From: Yponomeuta sedellus
Lineage: Eukaryota > Arthropoda > Insecta > Lepidoptera > Yponomeutidae
Assembly (NCBI GenBank): GCA_934045075.1
Contig: OW203732.1
Coordinates: 13,370,201 to 13,434,200, forward strand
Direction: 5' to 3'
Length of the DNA stretch: 64,000 nt
The notes under the pieces were generated by a model. The model did not search any database. It was not told the origin of the DNA and saw only the letters and a list, made by a program, of their open reading frames with translations. Shown here in pieces: positions 42,272-53,127 of the stretch; position 1 is the stretch's first letter; each line of letters starts with the position of its first letter. The position numbers and the translations under genes are program-made.

Positions 42272-42375
42272 AATGTAGCTGGGTTAGCTGGAAGAAAATA
42301 CTGTCTTGTATTAAGCTCGCTTTTGTACAAATTTATTTTTAGTGCAATAAAGAGTTTTCAATAATTCATTCATAC
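42272..42375 (+). repeat. LINE 3' end with a CATT tail
   Basis: GGGTTAGCTGGAAGAAAATA, AGTGCAATAAAGAGTTTTCA. Partner of 41885, facing away. Confidence 0.7.
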
Positions 42376-42785
42376 TAATAGAAAAATGTGACGTCACAAT
42401 TTGCCAATGACGCCTTAATGCAGTCTTGTGAGAATGGTGCAATATTTGAGTTATTTCGTAAAATAATGTTCTATAAGCACCTATGCGGTTATTAGTAAAA
42501 TTTGAAAATATTTTTTATATAATTTCTGCTACAGTAATTTCTGTGTACCATAAAGAATATTCTATCTATCTATCTATGAAATGAAATCCTTTTGAGTTTT
42601 ATTAATAATAAGAGTAATACTTGTTTTTTCGTATTTTTGAGACCTGTAAGACTCCGAATTTCTTTTATCATGCCATTATTCGGTAAAACTTCATTTCGAG
42701 TACTATTTTTTTCTGAGTTTTTCTATCTTTTAACCTAGAGCACAAGCTAAAATAATCATCATAGGCCTTCGCGTCCATCACGGAA
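42376..42785. other. no gene; small LINE tail
   Basis: 42540-42580 (GTACCATAAAGAATATTCTA then TCTATCTATC) is a LINE 3' end scrap. No other feature. Confidence 0.4.
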
Positions 42786-42789
42786 GATT

Positions 42790-44690
42790 CAAACAGTGCC
42801 TAAGGACACAGGACTTGACACTTTTTTGAGTGACTGAAAAGTCCAATTCGAGAGCGGCAGCCCCTACCGCATGTATGACATATAAAGAGAAGGTCCGGAG
42901 TCGGGTCATTACGGATTTGGTGTCTCCTGGTTCTCTTGTCCGCCAGTGCCGAGCACCATACTTCGTCGCAGGTCTTGCGGCCCTCCCGAAGCTTTGCTCT
43001 CCAGGCTTCTCTGTCCACAACGAGTTCCTCCCAGCTGTCGTGGACGATCCCAAATGCCGCCATGTCACGCTTAGCGCAGTCTTTGAAGCGCAGTAACGGT
43101 CTGCCGACACGCCTTTTGGCGCGTCGGCACTTCCTTTTGGCGTGCGCTACCTCACCAAGCATGACAGCTCTTGGCAGACGAGTAGCGTCCATGCGCTGCA
43201 CATGCCCCAGCCAGCGCAAACGGCGCTCCTTGAGTAAGGCTGTGAGACTGGGCAGCTGTGCTAGTTCCAGGACTCTCTCGTTTGTGACTCTATCCTCCCA
43301 TGTAATGCCTAATACGTTGCGAAGACAGCGCATGTGGAAAGTGTTCAGCCGACGTTCCTGTTTTGCATACGATGTCCAAGTCTCGGCACCGTACAAGATT
43401 ATACTCAAGATGCATGCCTGATACACGATCATCTTGGTCTTCGTGGTAAGATGTTTGTTATCCCACACTCTTGTCTGAAGCTTACCGAACATTGTAGCCG
43501 CCCTGCCGATGCGGGTGTCGATCTCCACATCTTGTGAGAGATTGCTCGATACATGCGAACCCAAGTAGCAAAACTTATCAACTACCTCCAAGGCCGTTCC
43601 ATCTAGCAAAATTAACGGCTTTTCCAACGAGCCCTGTGCCAATATTACAGTCTTCTTCGCGTTAATAGACATGGAAAACAAGGTGCACGCGCGGGAGAAC
43701 TTGTCCATCACAGACGTGGGTCAAAAGATTCTTAACGCAGTCCCAGTAGTTTTCCAGGGGCAAACCTCTGTCCCACGAGGAGACTGACGCGCGCACTTCA
43801 TCCGCAAAGGCTTCGAGCATGTCGCTATATCTGGTATTAAGAAGGTTAAGTCTCTTTTTACCAACCGGCCCCGATGAGTAAATCCTCTTAGGTACGATAG
43901 CTAAGCGTGAAACTACAAGAGAGTGGTCCGTATCGCAATCGGCACTCTGAAAGGAGCGCGTTTGGAGGGTATTACGGAGGTCTTTCTGGTTAAGACTAAG
44001 TCCAACTGATGCCAGTGAGCTGATCGTGGATGGCGCCAGGACACTTTGTGGGAGGACTTTCCCTTAAAATATGTATTGGTAACACACAAAAGGTGCCGGG
44101 AACAAAACTCTAGAAGGCGCTGGCCATTTTCATTAAGTTTGCCTGTTCCGTGGTCACCAATGCTATCAGGCCATGCCGCGATGTCCCGGCCAACCCTAGC
44201 ATTGAAGTCGCCCAAGATGTATAAATGGTCACTTGGGCGCAACGCTTGTACTGTTATCGCGAGCTGACTGTAGAATTGGTCCTTGGCTTCAGCAGTCGCA
44301 GTGTGGGTGCGTATGCGGAAATCATGGTAACGGGGCCGCAGTCACTGTTCAGGCGCAACGACAGGATACGCTCAGATACACCTTGAGGAGGTTCTATGGA
44401 AACAAGGAGATTATTGCGAACCGCAAATCCTACCCCATGCTCTCGGGTGGAACTAGAGTCCCTGCCCTTCCAGAAAAAGGTGTAGTGCGCCTCGCGAATG
44501 GATCCCTCAACCGGAAGTCTTGTTTCTTGCAGAGCTGAGATGGCGATGTTGAGCCTTCTTAACTCTGCGTCGATAACAGCTGTTTTGTGCAGGTCTTGTG
44601 CGTTAGCTGATCCTCCAAAGGTGTCCGGGAGGCCTGTCCTCATGGTGCGGACATTCCATGTTGATATCCGCATGGATAAGCGGGATGTGT
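42790..44690 (-). pseudogene. non-LTR retrotransposon missing its reverse transcriptase core
   Basis: Minus-strand relic. 44673-44254 encodes the start of an AP-type endonuclease (MRISTWNVRTMRTG, ALQETRLPVEG, ISAYAPT). A frameshift near 44305 moves the rest to 44242-43913 (YILGDFNARVGRDIA, then LDLVLTRK). A second frameshift near 43990 precedes the linker (DTDHSLVVSRL). At about 43710-43720 the linker joins directly to sequence normally downstream of the reverse transcriptase catalytic motif (MDKFSRACTLFSMSINAKKT). From there 43708-42800 stays open for about 300 residues through GAETWTSYAKQERRLNTFH, RWLGHVQRMD and a C-terminal finger-like CHTCGRGCRSRIGLFSHSKKC-type motif. The palm with the YADD-type active site is absent, so the copy cannot be autonomous. 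Confidence 0.9.
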
Positions 44691-44734
44691 TTTTATTGTT
44701 TTTATTTGTTCAACAAGCAAACAAGCTAAAATAA

Positions 44735-44850
44735 TAGTATAAATAAAATCAAATAATTTTTAGTTCAACGTAAATAATTTACATGGGGTTTGTTGAATCT
44801 CAATGAGCTATGTAAAATGTAAGCCGCTTCAGGCCATAATCAATTTTGAG
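44735..44850 (-). repeat. LINE 3' end fragment
   Basis: TTAGTTCAACGTAAATAATT and GTAAAATGTAAGCCGCTTCA match 35160-35230 (TTTCAACGTAAAGAATTTAC, GTAAAATGTAAGCAGCCGCC). Confidence 0.5.
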
Positions 44851-45560
44851 ACAAGTTCCCCACTGTCGGTGAAACCTACCTACATGTAAAACAATACGCT
44901 ATGTCACAATGTGAAATCGCCTGAGTAATTGATCGGTGCTGTCTGTCATTATTTTTAATGATGCGGACTGATCGCGCCTCGTCGCTCGGAGACGCCACCG
45001 GATCGCCTCATCGTTAATCACAAATCTAGAGCTCCGTTGATTTATCGATTCGTCTTCTCTTGGATTTTAGGCCTCTACTGTTTAAACTGGGAGAACAATG
45101 AAACAATTTAGGTCAGGTACGGAGCGAAAGTAGCAAAATAATGCTAGGCGCCCAAGCACGCTTACTGACCATTGCGTGTTGGTTGCTTGGTTGGTTGGTT
45201 CTGCACAGCGTTGGTGCGGGGCCGTTTTATTTTATTTTATTCTATTAACTTGATAACCTACAGTAAACCAAGGGCCCCTTGATAGAATATGCTACAGGAC
45301 CCGCGCTGGCTTACTAATGGCTGGCACTGGTCCGATAGCATAGAAAGCTAGGTAATAGCTAACTAACGCGAAGGACTTAAAGTCAATTTAGGCTTTACAC
45401 TAGATGTTTACATTTTGCGTTTAGCAAGCGTAAAATGTAATGTTAATGTAAATGTTCAAAAGCTGTAAATGTAAACAGTGCGAGTGGAAGATACAAATAT
45501 CTAATATGCCTATGTGCTACCTAGTTTGATAAAAAATATATGTTTTCTGAAGTAAAATGG
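44851..45560. other. no gene or repeat recognised
   Basis: Mixed composition with TTGGTTGGTT and TTTTATTTTATT simple stretches. No ORF. Confidence 0.3.
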
Positions 45561-45561
45561 C

Positions 45562-45978
45562 CTATTTAAAAACCTATTTAGAGGCTAAATATTTCACCCA
45601 TACCGGGATTCGAACCCGCAGCCTCTGGCTATCCGTGCCAGCGCTCTACCAATTGAGCCAATGGGCGACTCACGGCATCAGTGAAATTTCGAACCTCTTT
45701 ACACTATTCTCTGTATTACGTACAGGCAGCGACATCTGACTTAAGCAAATTGCATTAATTACAGCCCCGACTACCTACTTTGCAGTTAGGTTTAACATCG
45801 GAACGATATCACTGTACCCACATGATTATACTATTTTTATTTTTAATGCACTAACCCGTGCTAAGGAACAAATTTAAAAAACCTATTTAGAGGCTAAAAA
45901 TTTCACCCATGCCGGGATTCGAACCCGCAGCCTCTGGCTATCCGTGCCAGCGCTCTACCAATTGAGCCAATGGGCGAC
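45562..45978 (-). repeat. tRNA-like 308-bp repeat, minus-oriented pair
   Basis: Two minus-oriented tRNA-like cores (box B inverse GGATTCGAACCC at about 45607 and 45916; box A inverse CCAATTGAGCCA) lie about 309 bp apart. The spacer GCAGCGACATCTGACTTAAG to ACCCACATGATTATAC is the inverse of that in the 48-49 kb array. At 45978 the second unit stops at GGGCGACT and plus-oriented unit sequence (AACTGCAAAGTAGG) begins: an inversion junction. Confidence 0.85.
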
Positions 45979-46011
45979 TAACTGCAAAGTAGGTAGTCGG
46001 GGCTGTAAGTA
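45979..46011 (+). repeat. left stub of the interrupted plus-oriented unit
   Basis: AACTGCAAAGTAGGTAGTCG to GTAAGTA. The LTR element begins here. The unit resumes after it at 48453 (AGTAATGCAATTTGC). Confidence 0.85.
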
Positions 46012-46282
46012 TGTAACGGTGCAAACCTCTTTACACCATTTTTATTTCTTTTTCCATCTATCATTTTCAAATATTTAAATTATGTATGTCACTCATTCTT
46101 CGATTTCCCTCATTTTTCACACTACTACTTTACGCTTTGACCAGATCTTTTTTTTACCTGCTTCTCCGTTTATCCGTTTTTATCCAGTTTTCTGTTAATA
46201 TTACTACAATTCTACAAATAAAACCACACCTAAAGTCGTTCCAGAGTTTATTTATTAATTATTAAAGTTATAAAACGTTCCA
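46012..46282 (+). repeat. 5' LTR
   Basis: 271 bp, TG to CA. Contains CAAATAAAACCACACC near 46218, a possible polyadenylation region. Indistinguishable by eye from the 3' LTR. Confidence 0.93.
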
Positions 46283-46283
46283 C

Positions 46284-46295
46284 TGGCGCCCAACG
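46284..46295 (+). promoter_or_regulatory. primer-binding site (tRNA-Lys)
   Basis: TGGCGCCCAACG: TGG pairs with the tRNA CCA end and CGCCCAACG with the acceptor arm of tRNA-Lys (a match from general knowledge, not a search). Confidence 0.8.
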
Positions 46296-48181
46296 ATAAT
46301 AACGAAACCCAACGTCACCCCACGGCTTGATACGCTGAGACGACAAAGCCCACCCACCGCGACTACGCTGCGAGTGCGAAGGCAAATACGAGTACGATTA
46401 CCACGATTATACGTGTGCACAATCGTCGAACTGCTGCTGCTGTTTCATACCCACGACCCACGACCTCATACATCACAGACGCATCCCTTGGAGCTCCCCA
46501 GCGTTGCTCAAGGGTTCTGTCGGACTTCTCCGCCGCCACCAACTTTACCCACAAGACCTGCAAGATTTTTTTTTTGTTAAGTGTTGTTGAGTGTTTTATA
46601 AATAAAATATTAAATTAATTTTAAAGTGCGACTTGACTTCTGGACCACAAGGTAATTCATCATAACTACTCATTGACCATTCTTCACTAACTAGATTCAC
46701 CCATAGTAACAAATTTTTTCGGCCCTAATAAAAGTCCTATTCTATCTATCTGCACCCCACCTAACCGAAACATACCACAGTTAGTATACACCAACAGTAT
46801 ACAATCAATAACTTCTACACGCATTTACCAGACAGTTACACAACCACAGGCTGCTCACTAGCAGTTCCATAGACCTCGGTAACCTGGAATTTATAATTCC
46901 AGGTGGGACTGGTTACTAACTTACGTTGCCTCAGGAGAGTATCCTGGGTAATTACACGTAGACAGCCTAGCTTTACCCTCTAGGTCTTCGAGGCCGACTC
47001 GAAGGTAAGGCGAAGCTGCACTCATACAGTCTATTGATAACAATATTATATTATTAAAATTTAAATTATAATTATTTACAAAATCTTTGCAAACCAAATT
47101 TCTAGACGTCAGTAATTCTGACACCATTCATTGTCATAAAATTTTTCAAAATTCAAAATAAAACCTCCACAGGTTAAACCTACAAGGAACTCTTTGGCAA
47201 TAAAATAAAACTCTCACCCTCACCCCATCCTTACCTCATTACTAAAATAATTTCTTAGTAACCTCTTTTCTTATAATCTGTATTCTTTTTAAATATTTTA
47301 ACTGTCAACTTGTACAAAACCTACCAATGCCACCTTTTTATAGTTCTAATTTCTTGTATATATATTCACCACATTACCTTTTCGGACACATTTGCGTCAT
47401 ACTCTTTGTCTATTTATTTATTAACTATACACTTACACCACTATCCTCCAGGACATTTGCTAACCAATTTTTTTTATAACAATCCAAACATTCAATCAGG
47501 TGCGGCGACAACACGTTAAATAAGCCTAGGTCAATTAATTTACTTATCAATCGCTTTACGCGTTACGGTGTTTACCCCACCATAGCTCTTGAGAGCACTA
47601 CTACGACGGATTCTACCCCGTCGGGTACTATGTACCCAATATTATAAATATTGTTTAAATGTAAATAACTTTCATAGAGCGGATTGTGACTCAATAAATA
47701 AGCCTTACCACTACCGAATACCAGCGGGTGGTAACTGGCTAAATAAGCCTATTACTAATTTAGGCCAGTTTCTGGATAAATCTAATTAATAAAAATAGAT
47801 TTTGTCTATACTGAATGAACGTCTTCACCTTCACTTTAGATGAAGACAATGCTAGGTGATGCATGCTAGGGATGAATGATAGGTGATGAATAAAAGTGGA
47901 ACTGCCTAATGTAAATATTCATTGTAAATATCACTCCACACACTCAAAATTTTTTTTCATCACCCATCTTTTATATTTTATTTTAATATTTAAATTTATT
48001 TACTTACCATACCACATCCCCGACCTTCATCGACCTTACTTTGGATTCTCGACTTTAAATTTTAAATTAAATAATTTTACTTGACAATTTTTTTATAAAA
48101 AAAAAATTTTTTTTAAATATATTTTTTTTAAATAAATATATTTAAAAAAAATATTTTTTTTTACCGGTTGCCCCCGGGTAG

Positions 48182-48452
48182 TGTAACGGTGCAAACCTCT
48201 TTACACCATTTTTATTTCTTTTTCCATCTATCATTTTCAAATATTTAAATTATGTATGTCACTCATTCTTCGATTTCCCTCATTTTTCACACTACTACTT
48301 TACGCTTTGACCAGATCTTTTTTTTACCTGCTTCTCCGTTTATCCGTTTTTATCCAGTTTTCTGTTAATATTACTACAATTCTACAAATAAAACCACACC
48401 TAAAGTCGTTCCAGAGTTTATTTATTAATTATTAAAGTTATAAAACGTTCCA
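48182..48452 (+). repeat. 3' LTR
   Basis: 271 bp, same sequence as the 5' LTR. Followed by the AGTA target duplication. Confidence 0.93.
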
Positions 48453-49304
48453 AGTAATGCAATTTGCTTAAGTCAGATGTCGCTGCCTGTACCTAATACA
48501 GAGAATAGTGTAGAGGTTCGAAATTTCACTGATGCCGTGAGTCGCCCATTGGCTCAATTGGTAGAGCGCTGGCACGGATAGCCAGAGGCTGCGGGTTCGA
48601 ATTCCGGCATGGGTGAAATTTTTAGCCTCTAAATAGGTTTTTAAATTTGTTCCTTAGCACGGGTTAGTGCATTAAAAATAAAAATAGTATAATCATGTGG
48701 GTACAGTGATATCGTTCCGATGTTAAACCTAACTGCAAAGTAGGTAGTCGGGGCTGTAAGTAATGCAATTTGCTTAAGTCAGATGTCGCTGCCTGTACGT
48801 AATACAGAGAATAGTGTAAAGAGGTTCGAAATTTCACTGATGCCGTGAGTCGGCCATTGGCTCAATTGGTAGAGCGCTGGCACGGATAGCCAGAGGCTGC
48901 GGGTTCGAATCCCGGCATGGGTGAAATTTTTAGCCTCTAAATAGGTTTTTAAATTTGTTCCTTAGCACGGGTTAGTGCATTAAAAATAAAAATAGTATAA
49001 TCATGTGGGTACAGTGATATCGTTCCGATGTTAAACCTAACTGCAAAGTAGGTAGTCGGGGCTGTAAGTAATGCAATTTGCTTAAGTCAGATGTCGCTGC
49101 CTGTACGTAATACAGAGAATAGTGTAAAGAGGTTCGAAATTTCACTGATGCCGTGAGTCGGCCATTGGCTCAATTGGTAGAGCGCTGGCACGGATAGCCA
49201 GAGGCTGCGGGTTCGAATCCCGGCATGGGTGGAATTTTTAGCCTCTAAATAGGTTTTTAAATTTGTTCCTTAGCACGGGTTAGTGCATTAAAAATAAAAA
49301 TAGT
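48453..49304 (+). repeat. tandem array of the tRNA-like 308-bp repeat
   Basis: Unit starts GTAATGCAATTTGCTTAAGT at 48454, 48760 and 49068. Periods are 306 (the first unit lacks two A in the TGTAAAGAGG leader) and 308. Each has a tRNA-like core: TTGGCTCAATTGGTAGAGCG (box A), GCTGGCACGGATAGCCAG (anticodon stem-loop) and GGTTCGAATCC or GGTTCGAATTCC-like box B. The right-end block CCTTAGCACGGGTTAGTGCA closes each unit. Units are nearly identical, so the array is recent or homogenised. Confidence 0.9.
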
Positions 49305-50008
49305 ATTATAATGGCCTAATGAACTAAAATATATAGATTTGAAAAACATAATTATAAGTAGAAGATGGCTAAAGAAATTAAATTTAATATTGTTTCTATT
49401 TTTGACTTGAAACTTCAAAAACACTATTCACACTGTTAATATTTTAACAACACATCAAAACAAAAACCCTGCTGAAATTTTAATGATCTCATTCAAGTCT
49501 ATGATGCTAGATATGGCGTAAGGTCTAATAGAGAAAAATGTCAAACACAGTTGACAAAAAAAATCGCATTTTAGATGGAACTACTTATTTTTATAGTTGA
49601 GGGAGGCGTCTCTAGGAATCATTTCACACAAGCAATATAAATTCAAAGTCAAGTTGAAGTAAAAAAAAATATTCACTATAAAAACAAAATATTAACGACA
49701 AAGCTGATATTTTTACAATTAATAGATTATGTGGAGAAGACGCTAAGAATCATAGAAACTCCATATTTATTCTTTCTAAAAACTATTTTAACTTAACTAA
49801 CAGAGTTTTCAACTTAAAGTTGCATTATACCACATTACACCAGGAATAGTTCCCCTATTGTGGATGCGCCAATGGTTACGTATTAGTTTACAATAAACAT
49901 GTGTGGCTAAGACTAGATATATTTAATTACGGATACTTGTAATGCACATAAATTTTAAAAATAAAATTGTACGATGTGGCGGACTTCATCATAAATAAAA
50001 AAATATAC
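49305..50008. other. no gene or repeat recognised
   Basis: Strongly AT-rich; nothing supported. Confidence 0.3.
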
Positions 50009-50194
50009 CGGCTGTTATAATGTCAGTTGTAAAGCCATGTCAGAGGCATTATGGGCGGCTTGGTAACTTCTGCCACCGTCTTAGATTCCTCCACCAATCT
50101 GAACTTGGCCCCCGTGGTGGAGTATGGTCTAACCTTTCTGCGATACAGGAAGAGTCCCGTGCCCTAGCAGTGGGGACATACAAGGGTTGATATC
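50009..50194 (+). mobile_element. 5S-derived SINE, 5'-truncated
   Basis: CCGGCTGTTATAATGTCAG to CATACAAGGGTTGATATC. Head absent. Confidence 0.8.
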
Positions 50195-50880
50195 TAACGA
50201 AACCTAAATATAAATTAGGTAGCAGCGGTAATCTAAAGAACATCATGACAGACTTTCGGCTGCGTGTTGGTCTGTTTTATGAAAAATCTAATTTACATTT
50301 AAGTTGACCAGATTTCTAAGTCTTAAAATGTTCAATATTATTATATTTTACGGTATAATAGAACAATTAATAATACTGTACATTGTATGTATATTCTATC
50401 ATTGTACTGTGTTTTAAGTGAATAAATTATTTCAATTCAATTCAATTATTACTGAAGATCTATTTAAAAAGTAAAAACAGTCATTTTCGTAGGGTTCCGT
50501 CGTAGTTGTCTGTCTAAATATGAGGAATTATAAGAGGTTTTCAATTTGTTATTATGAAAACATTAATTAATGAAATGAAAAGGTTTTATTCAAAGTAGCG
50601 CAGAAACTGCGGCATAGTGAACGTTACATTTCAAACTAGGTGTCCATTTCAAAATCTAGACAAAAAATGGACAAAAAAAATCCAAACTTAGTATTTTCAA
50701 AGTCCTTAAATAACAAAGTATACATAATTATTATAAAACTTAGACCTCATGCATTGTACTGGCTTTAATTACAGACATTATGGGGTTAACGGTTCAACCA
50801 ATACCATGTATTTTATCAAAGTGATGGAATTTGTAAGTTTTCTTTTTAAATTTACTTTTTATAGTAGGCTATTATTTATA
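50195..50880. other. no gene; two LINE 3' ends
   Basis: 50400-50455 ends GTGAATAAATTATTTCAATT (plus) with an (AATTC)n tail. 50565-50690 (GAAATGAAAAGGTTTTATTC, then AAGTAGCGCAGAAACTGCGG) is a minus LINE end. CGTAGGGTTCCGTCGTAG at about 50490 is a scrap of the 40905-type element. Confidence 0.45.
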
Positions 50881-50881
50881 T

Positions 50882-51139
50882 AATTTTTAATGCACTAACC
50901 CGTGCTAAGGACAATTTTAAAATCCTATTTAGAGGCTAAAAATTCCACCCATGCCGGGATCCGAACCCGCGACCTCTGGCTATCCATGCCAGAGCTCTTT
51001 CCATCTTAGCTAATGGGCGACTCACCGGCAACAGTGAAATTTCGAACCTCTTTACAATATTCTCTGTATTACGTACAGGCAGAGGTCGCGGGTTCGAATT
51101 CCATCATGGGTGGAATTTTTAGCCTCTAAATAGGTTTTT
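50882..51139. repeat. tRNA-like repeat plus an inverted half copy
   Basis: 50882-51085 is a minus-oriented copy with end block, core (GGGATCCGAACCCGCGACC) and leader. At about 51085 (GTACGTACAGGCAG-type edge) it switches to plus-oriented T-arm and trailer (AGGTCGCGGGTTCGAATTCC, GGAATTTTTAGCCTCTAAAT). The halves make a foldback like that at 37041. Confidence 0.78.
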
Positions 51140-51488
51140 GAGATTATTAATTGTTAACTTGTGAAGCGTTCTTAGCTGTATTAGTTTTCCTTTTAACTTC
51201 GTCATATTATGTGCTACAACCCTGTTTTTTTATGTTTTACAAACTAACGTTTGGCCGGGAGAGAATGGGGATGCGTCCCTGTCACAAAATTTGCGCTCTA
51301 AAGCTTTTTGTTTCGCAAACGGATCCCTGATTCGAAAAATAGTTTCTTAATTATACAATATTTTTAAGTGACCAATTCTACAATATCCCACAGTATAAAA
51401 AAACCTTTTGGCGTTTTTATTCCCTGGTCGGGTCAAATTAAGAGATAAAATTTTGCAAAAGTGATGCAAATGACTTCAGCCCGATGTT
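51140..51488. other. no gene or repeat recognised
   Basis: Nothing supported. Confidence 0.3.
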
Positions 51489-51490
51489 AC

Positions 51491-51656
51491 TGCCTGTACG
51501 TAATACAGAGAATATTATAAAGAGGTTCGAAATTTCACTGATGCCGGTGAGTCGCCCATTAGCTCAGTTGGAAAGAGCGCTGGCACGGATAGCCAGTGGT
51601 CGCGGGTTCGAATCCCGGCATGGGTGGAATTTTTAGCCTCTAAATAGGTTTTTAAA
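51491..51656 (+). mobile_element. tRNA-like repeat, single copy
   Basis: Leader with ATTATAAAGAGGTTCGAAAT. Core at 51553-51626 has TAGCTCAGTTGGAAAGAGCG and GGTTCGAATCC. Trailer GCCTCTAAATAGGTTTTTAA; no end block. Confidence 0.78.
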
Positions 51657-52440
51657 TTTTCTAGTTTGTCTCTGGTCTTGGATGTTATCTACATATGTAT
51701 TTATTGTGTTATATCTTTCGTCGAGTTAGTACCTCTTATGTAACACAAGTCATTTAACTTAGTATACGGCTGACGAGATCTGTGTAATATATCCATGAAT
51801 ATTTATTAATATATTATTATTTATTTATTTTACCGTTTAATCAGCGTGATTAATATACGTATATCAGTGTGCTAAATTTCATAGCTTTCTAGTACTAAGA
51901 TTTCTAACCTAAGCCGCGGTCAGACAGACAGATAGACGGCCAGACATTCCTGGAGTTCCTTGTTGACTATAGAACCGTAAAGAAAACGTATTGTCAAATT
52001 TGTTGCTCGAGTAGGCACCCCACCCCTTGCTCCGAATAAAGTTGTTATTTTTTAATTAGCCTGCTTTAGTGAATAATTTTGGGTACCCTTTGAAGCGTTG
52101 AAAGGTTAGCGTTGGCCCTGTGTTTAGGGGTAATTTGAGACTAGCGATTTTATAAAATCTATTCAAGGGATGGATCGCGAGGCGGAATTCTTTTGAAATT
52201 GATATAGTTATGTACACAAAATACACTTGATTGTATTTAGTGTGCATTTCTAGTTACATAGAAAATCTTTCTTACAACGCAAATCGAGGGTTTTTTTCAT
52301 TTGAATGGACCAGAAGAATTTTTACGCAGTTATTTTGACTTCGTAATGGGAAAATCGTTAGTAAATCATATTAATCGAATTCGACTCAATTTACTGTAAA
52401 ATTATATTTAATACATACATACAATTACGAATGTTATAGT
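51657..52440. other. no gene; scrap of the 40905-type element
   Basis: 51905-51985 (GGTCAGACAGACAGATAGAC, CTTGTTGACTATAGAACC) resembles the end of the 40905-type or 15297-type elements. Otherwise nothing. Confidence 0.4.
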
Positions 52441-52804
52441 TATCAACCCTTGTATGCCCCCACTGCTGGGGCACAGGTCTCATCCTGCATCGCAGGAAGG
52501 TTAGGCTTTACTCCACCACGGGGGCAAACTCCGGGTTGGTGGAGCATTGTAAGACAGTGGCGGCGGGCCTTACTGTCAGAAGTTATCAAGCCGCCCATAA
52601 GGCCTCTGACAGGGCTTAACGACTGTAATTATATGACAGCCGGCGCCAATGGCTTAACGTAACTTGCGAAGCACGTAATCGCTCGGAAAAATGCCACTAG
52701 CGGTAGTACGGGACGCTCACCCATCCTGTACCTGACCGCGCCTGTTGTTGCTTAACCAAGTGATTGATTGTAATCACTCGGTTCGCCTTGGCCACGAGCG
52801 CTTC
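52441..52804 (-). mobile_element. 5S rRNA-derived SINE, full length
   Basis: 3' end ATCAACCCTTGTATGCCCCC on the left; 5' end GGCCACGAGCGCTTC at 52804. Head on the minus strand: GGTTAAGCAACAACAGGCGC, then AGGATGGGTGAGCGTCC. Confidence 0.85.
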
Positions 52805-53127
52805 AATCACTCGCTTACATTTCAATGTAAATTACTGTACGTTTAAAATCTGTTTTTCCTGCATAGAAGATTCGTACGTAATTTTAGATACAAGTCGGAA
52901 TAAACCCACTGTGTCGTTTTATTCTAGAGCAACAGGCCACTCACAACAGAAATACGAATTCTCCTTGTAATGTTTTCGTTTTCGCTAATGTTATTATACT
53001 AATTCAATGAAAAAAGGTGTTTGTCTCGCTTGCTGCGTAGATACTGGAATTATTTCTAAGATGTTTCATCAGGAGTTAATGTCTGAAAAATATTATAATT
53101 GCAATGAATTTATGTATAAATGAATGA

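Larger units (their letters stand above)
46012..48452 (+). mobile_element. non-autonomous LTR retrotransposon, 2,441 bp
   Basis: Two 271-bp LTRs (46012-46282, 48182-48452) begin TGTAACGG, end GTTCCA and look identical base for base. One base after the 5' LTR is a primer-binding site, TGGCGCCCAACG (46284-46295), complementary to the 3' end of insect tRNA-Lys. Target duplication is AGTA (46008-46011, 48453-48456), typical in length for Ty3/gypsy-type integrases. The 1.9-kb interior has no frame above 70 residues and no gag, protease, RT or integrase motif, so it is a LARD/TRIM-like passenger. An A/T-rich near-palindromic stretch (48090-48165) precedes the 3' LTR; I see no clean polypurine tract. 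Orientation is set by the PBS. Confidence 0.92.

Noticed and set aside
42830..44538. Plus-strand frames of 88-161 residues at 42.8-44.5 kb
   Set aside because: Antisense shadows of the minus-strand endonuclease/RT pseudogene.
46363..47789. gag or other coding sequence inside the LTR element
   Set aside because: Frames are under 70 residues, overlap on both strands, and show no zinc knuckle, protease or RT motif.
48090..48181. Polypurine tract before the 3' LTR
   Set aside because: The stretch is alternating A and T runs ending in a C/G-rich GGTTGCCCCCGGGTAG; no convincing purine run abuts the LTR.
48541..49235. Three functional tRNA genes in tandem
   Set aside because: Boxes A and B are good, but the base before the anticodon is not T, the T-stem has a mismatch, and leader and trailer are shared with dispersed copies. 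A repeat with a tRNA-like core is the better reading.
48453..49304. CRISPR-like array
   Set aside because: 308-bp near-identical units without short repeats and unique spacers; the context is eukaryotic.
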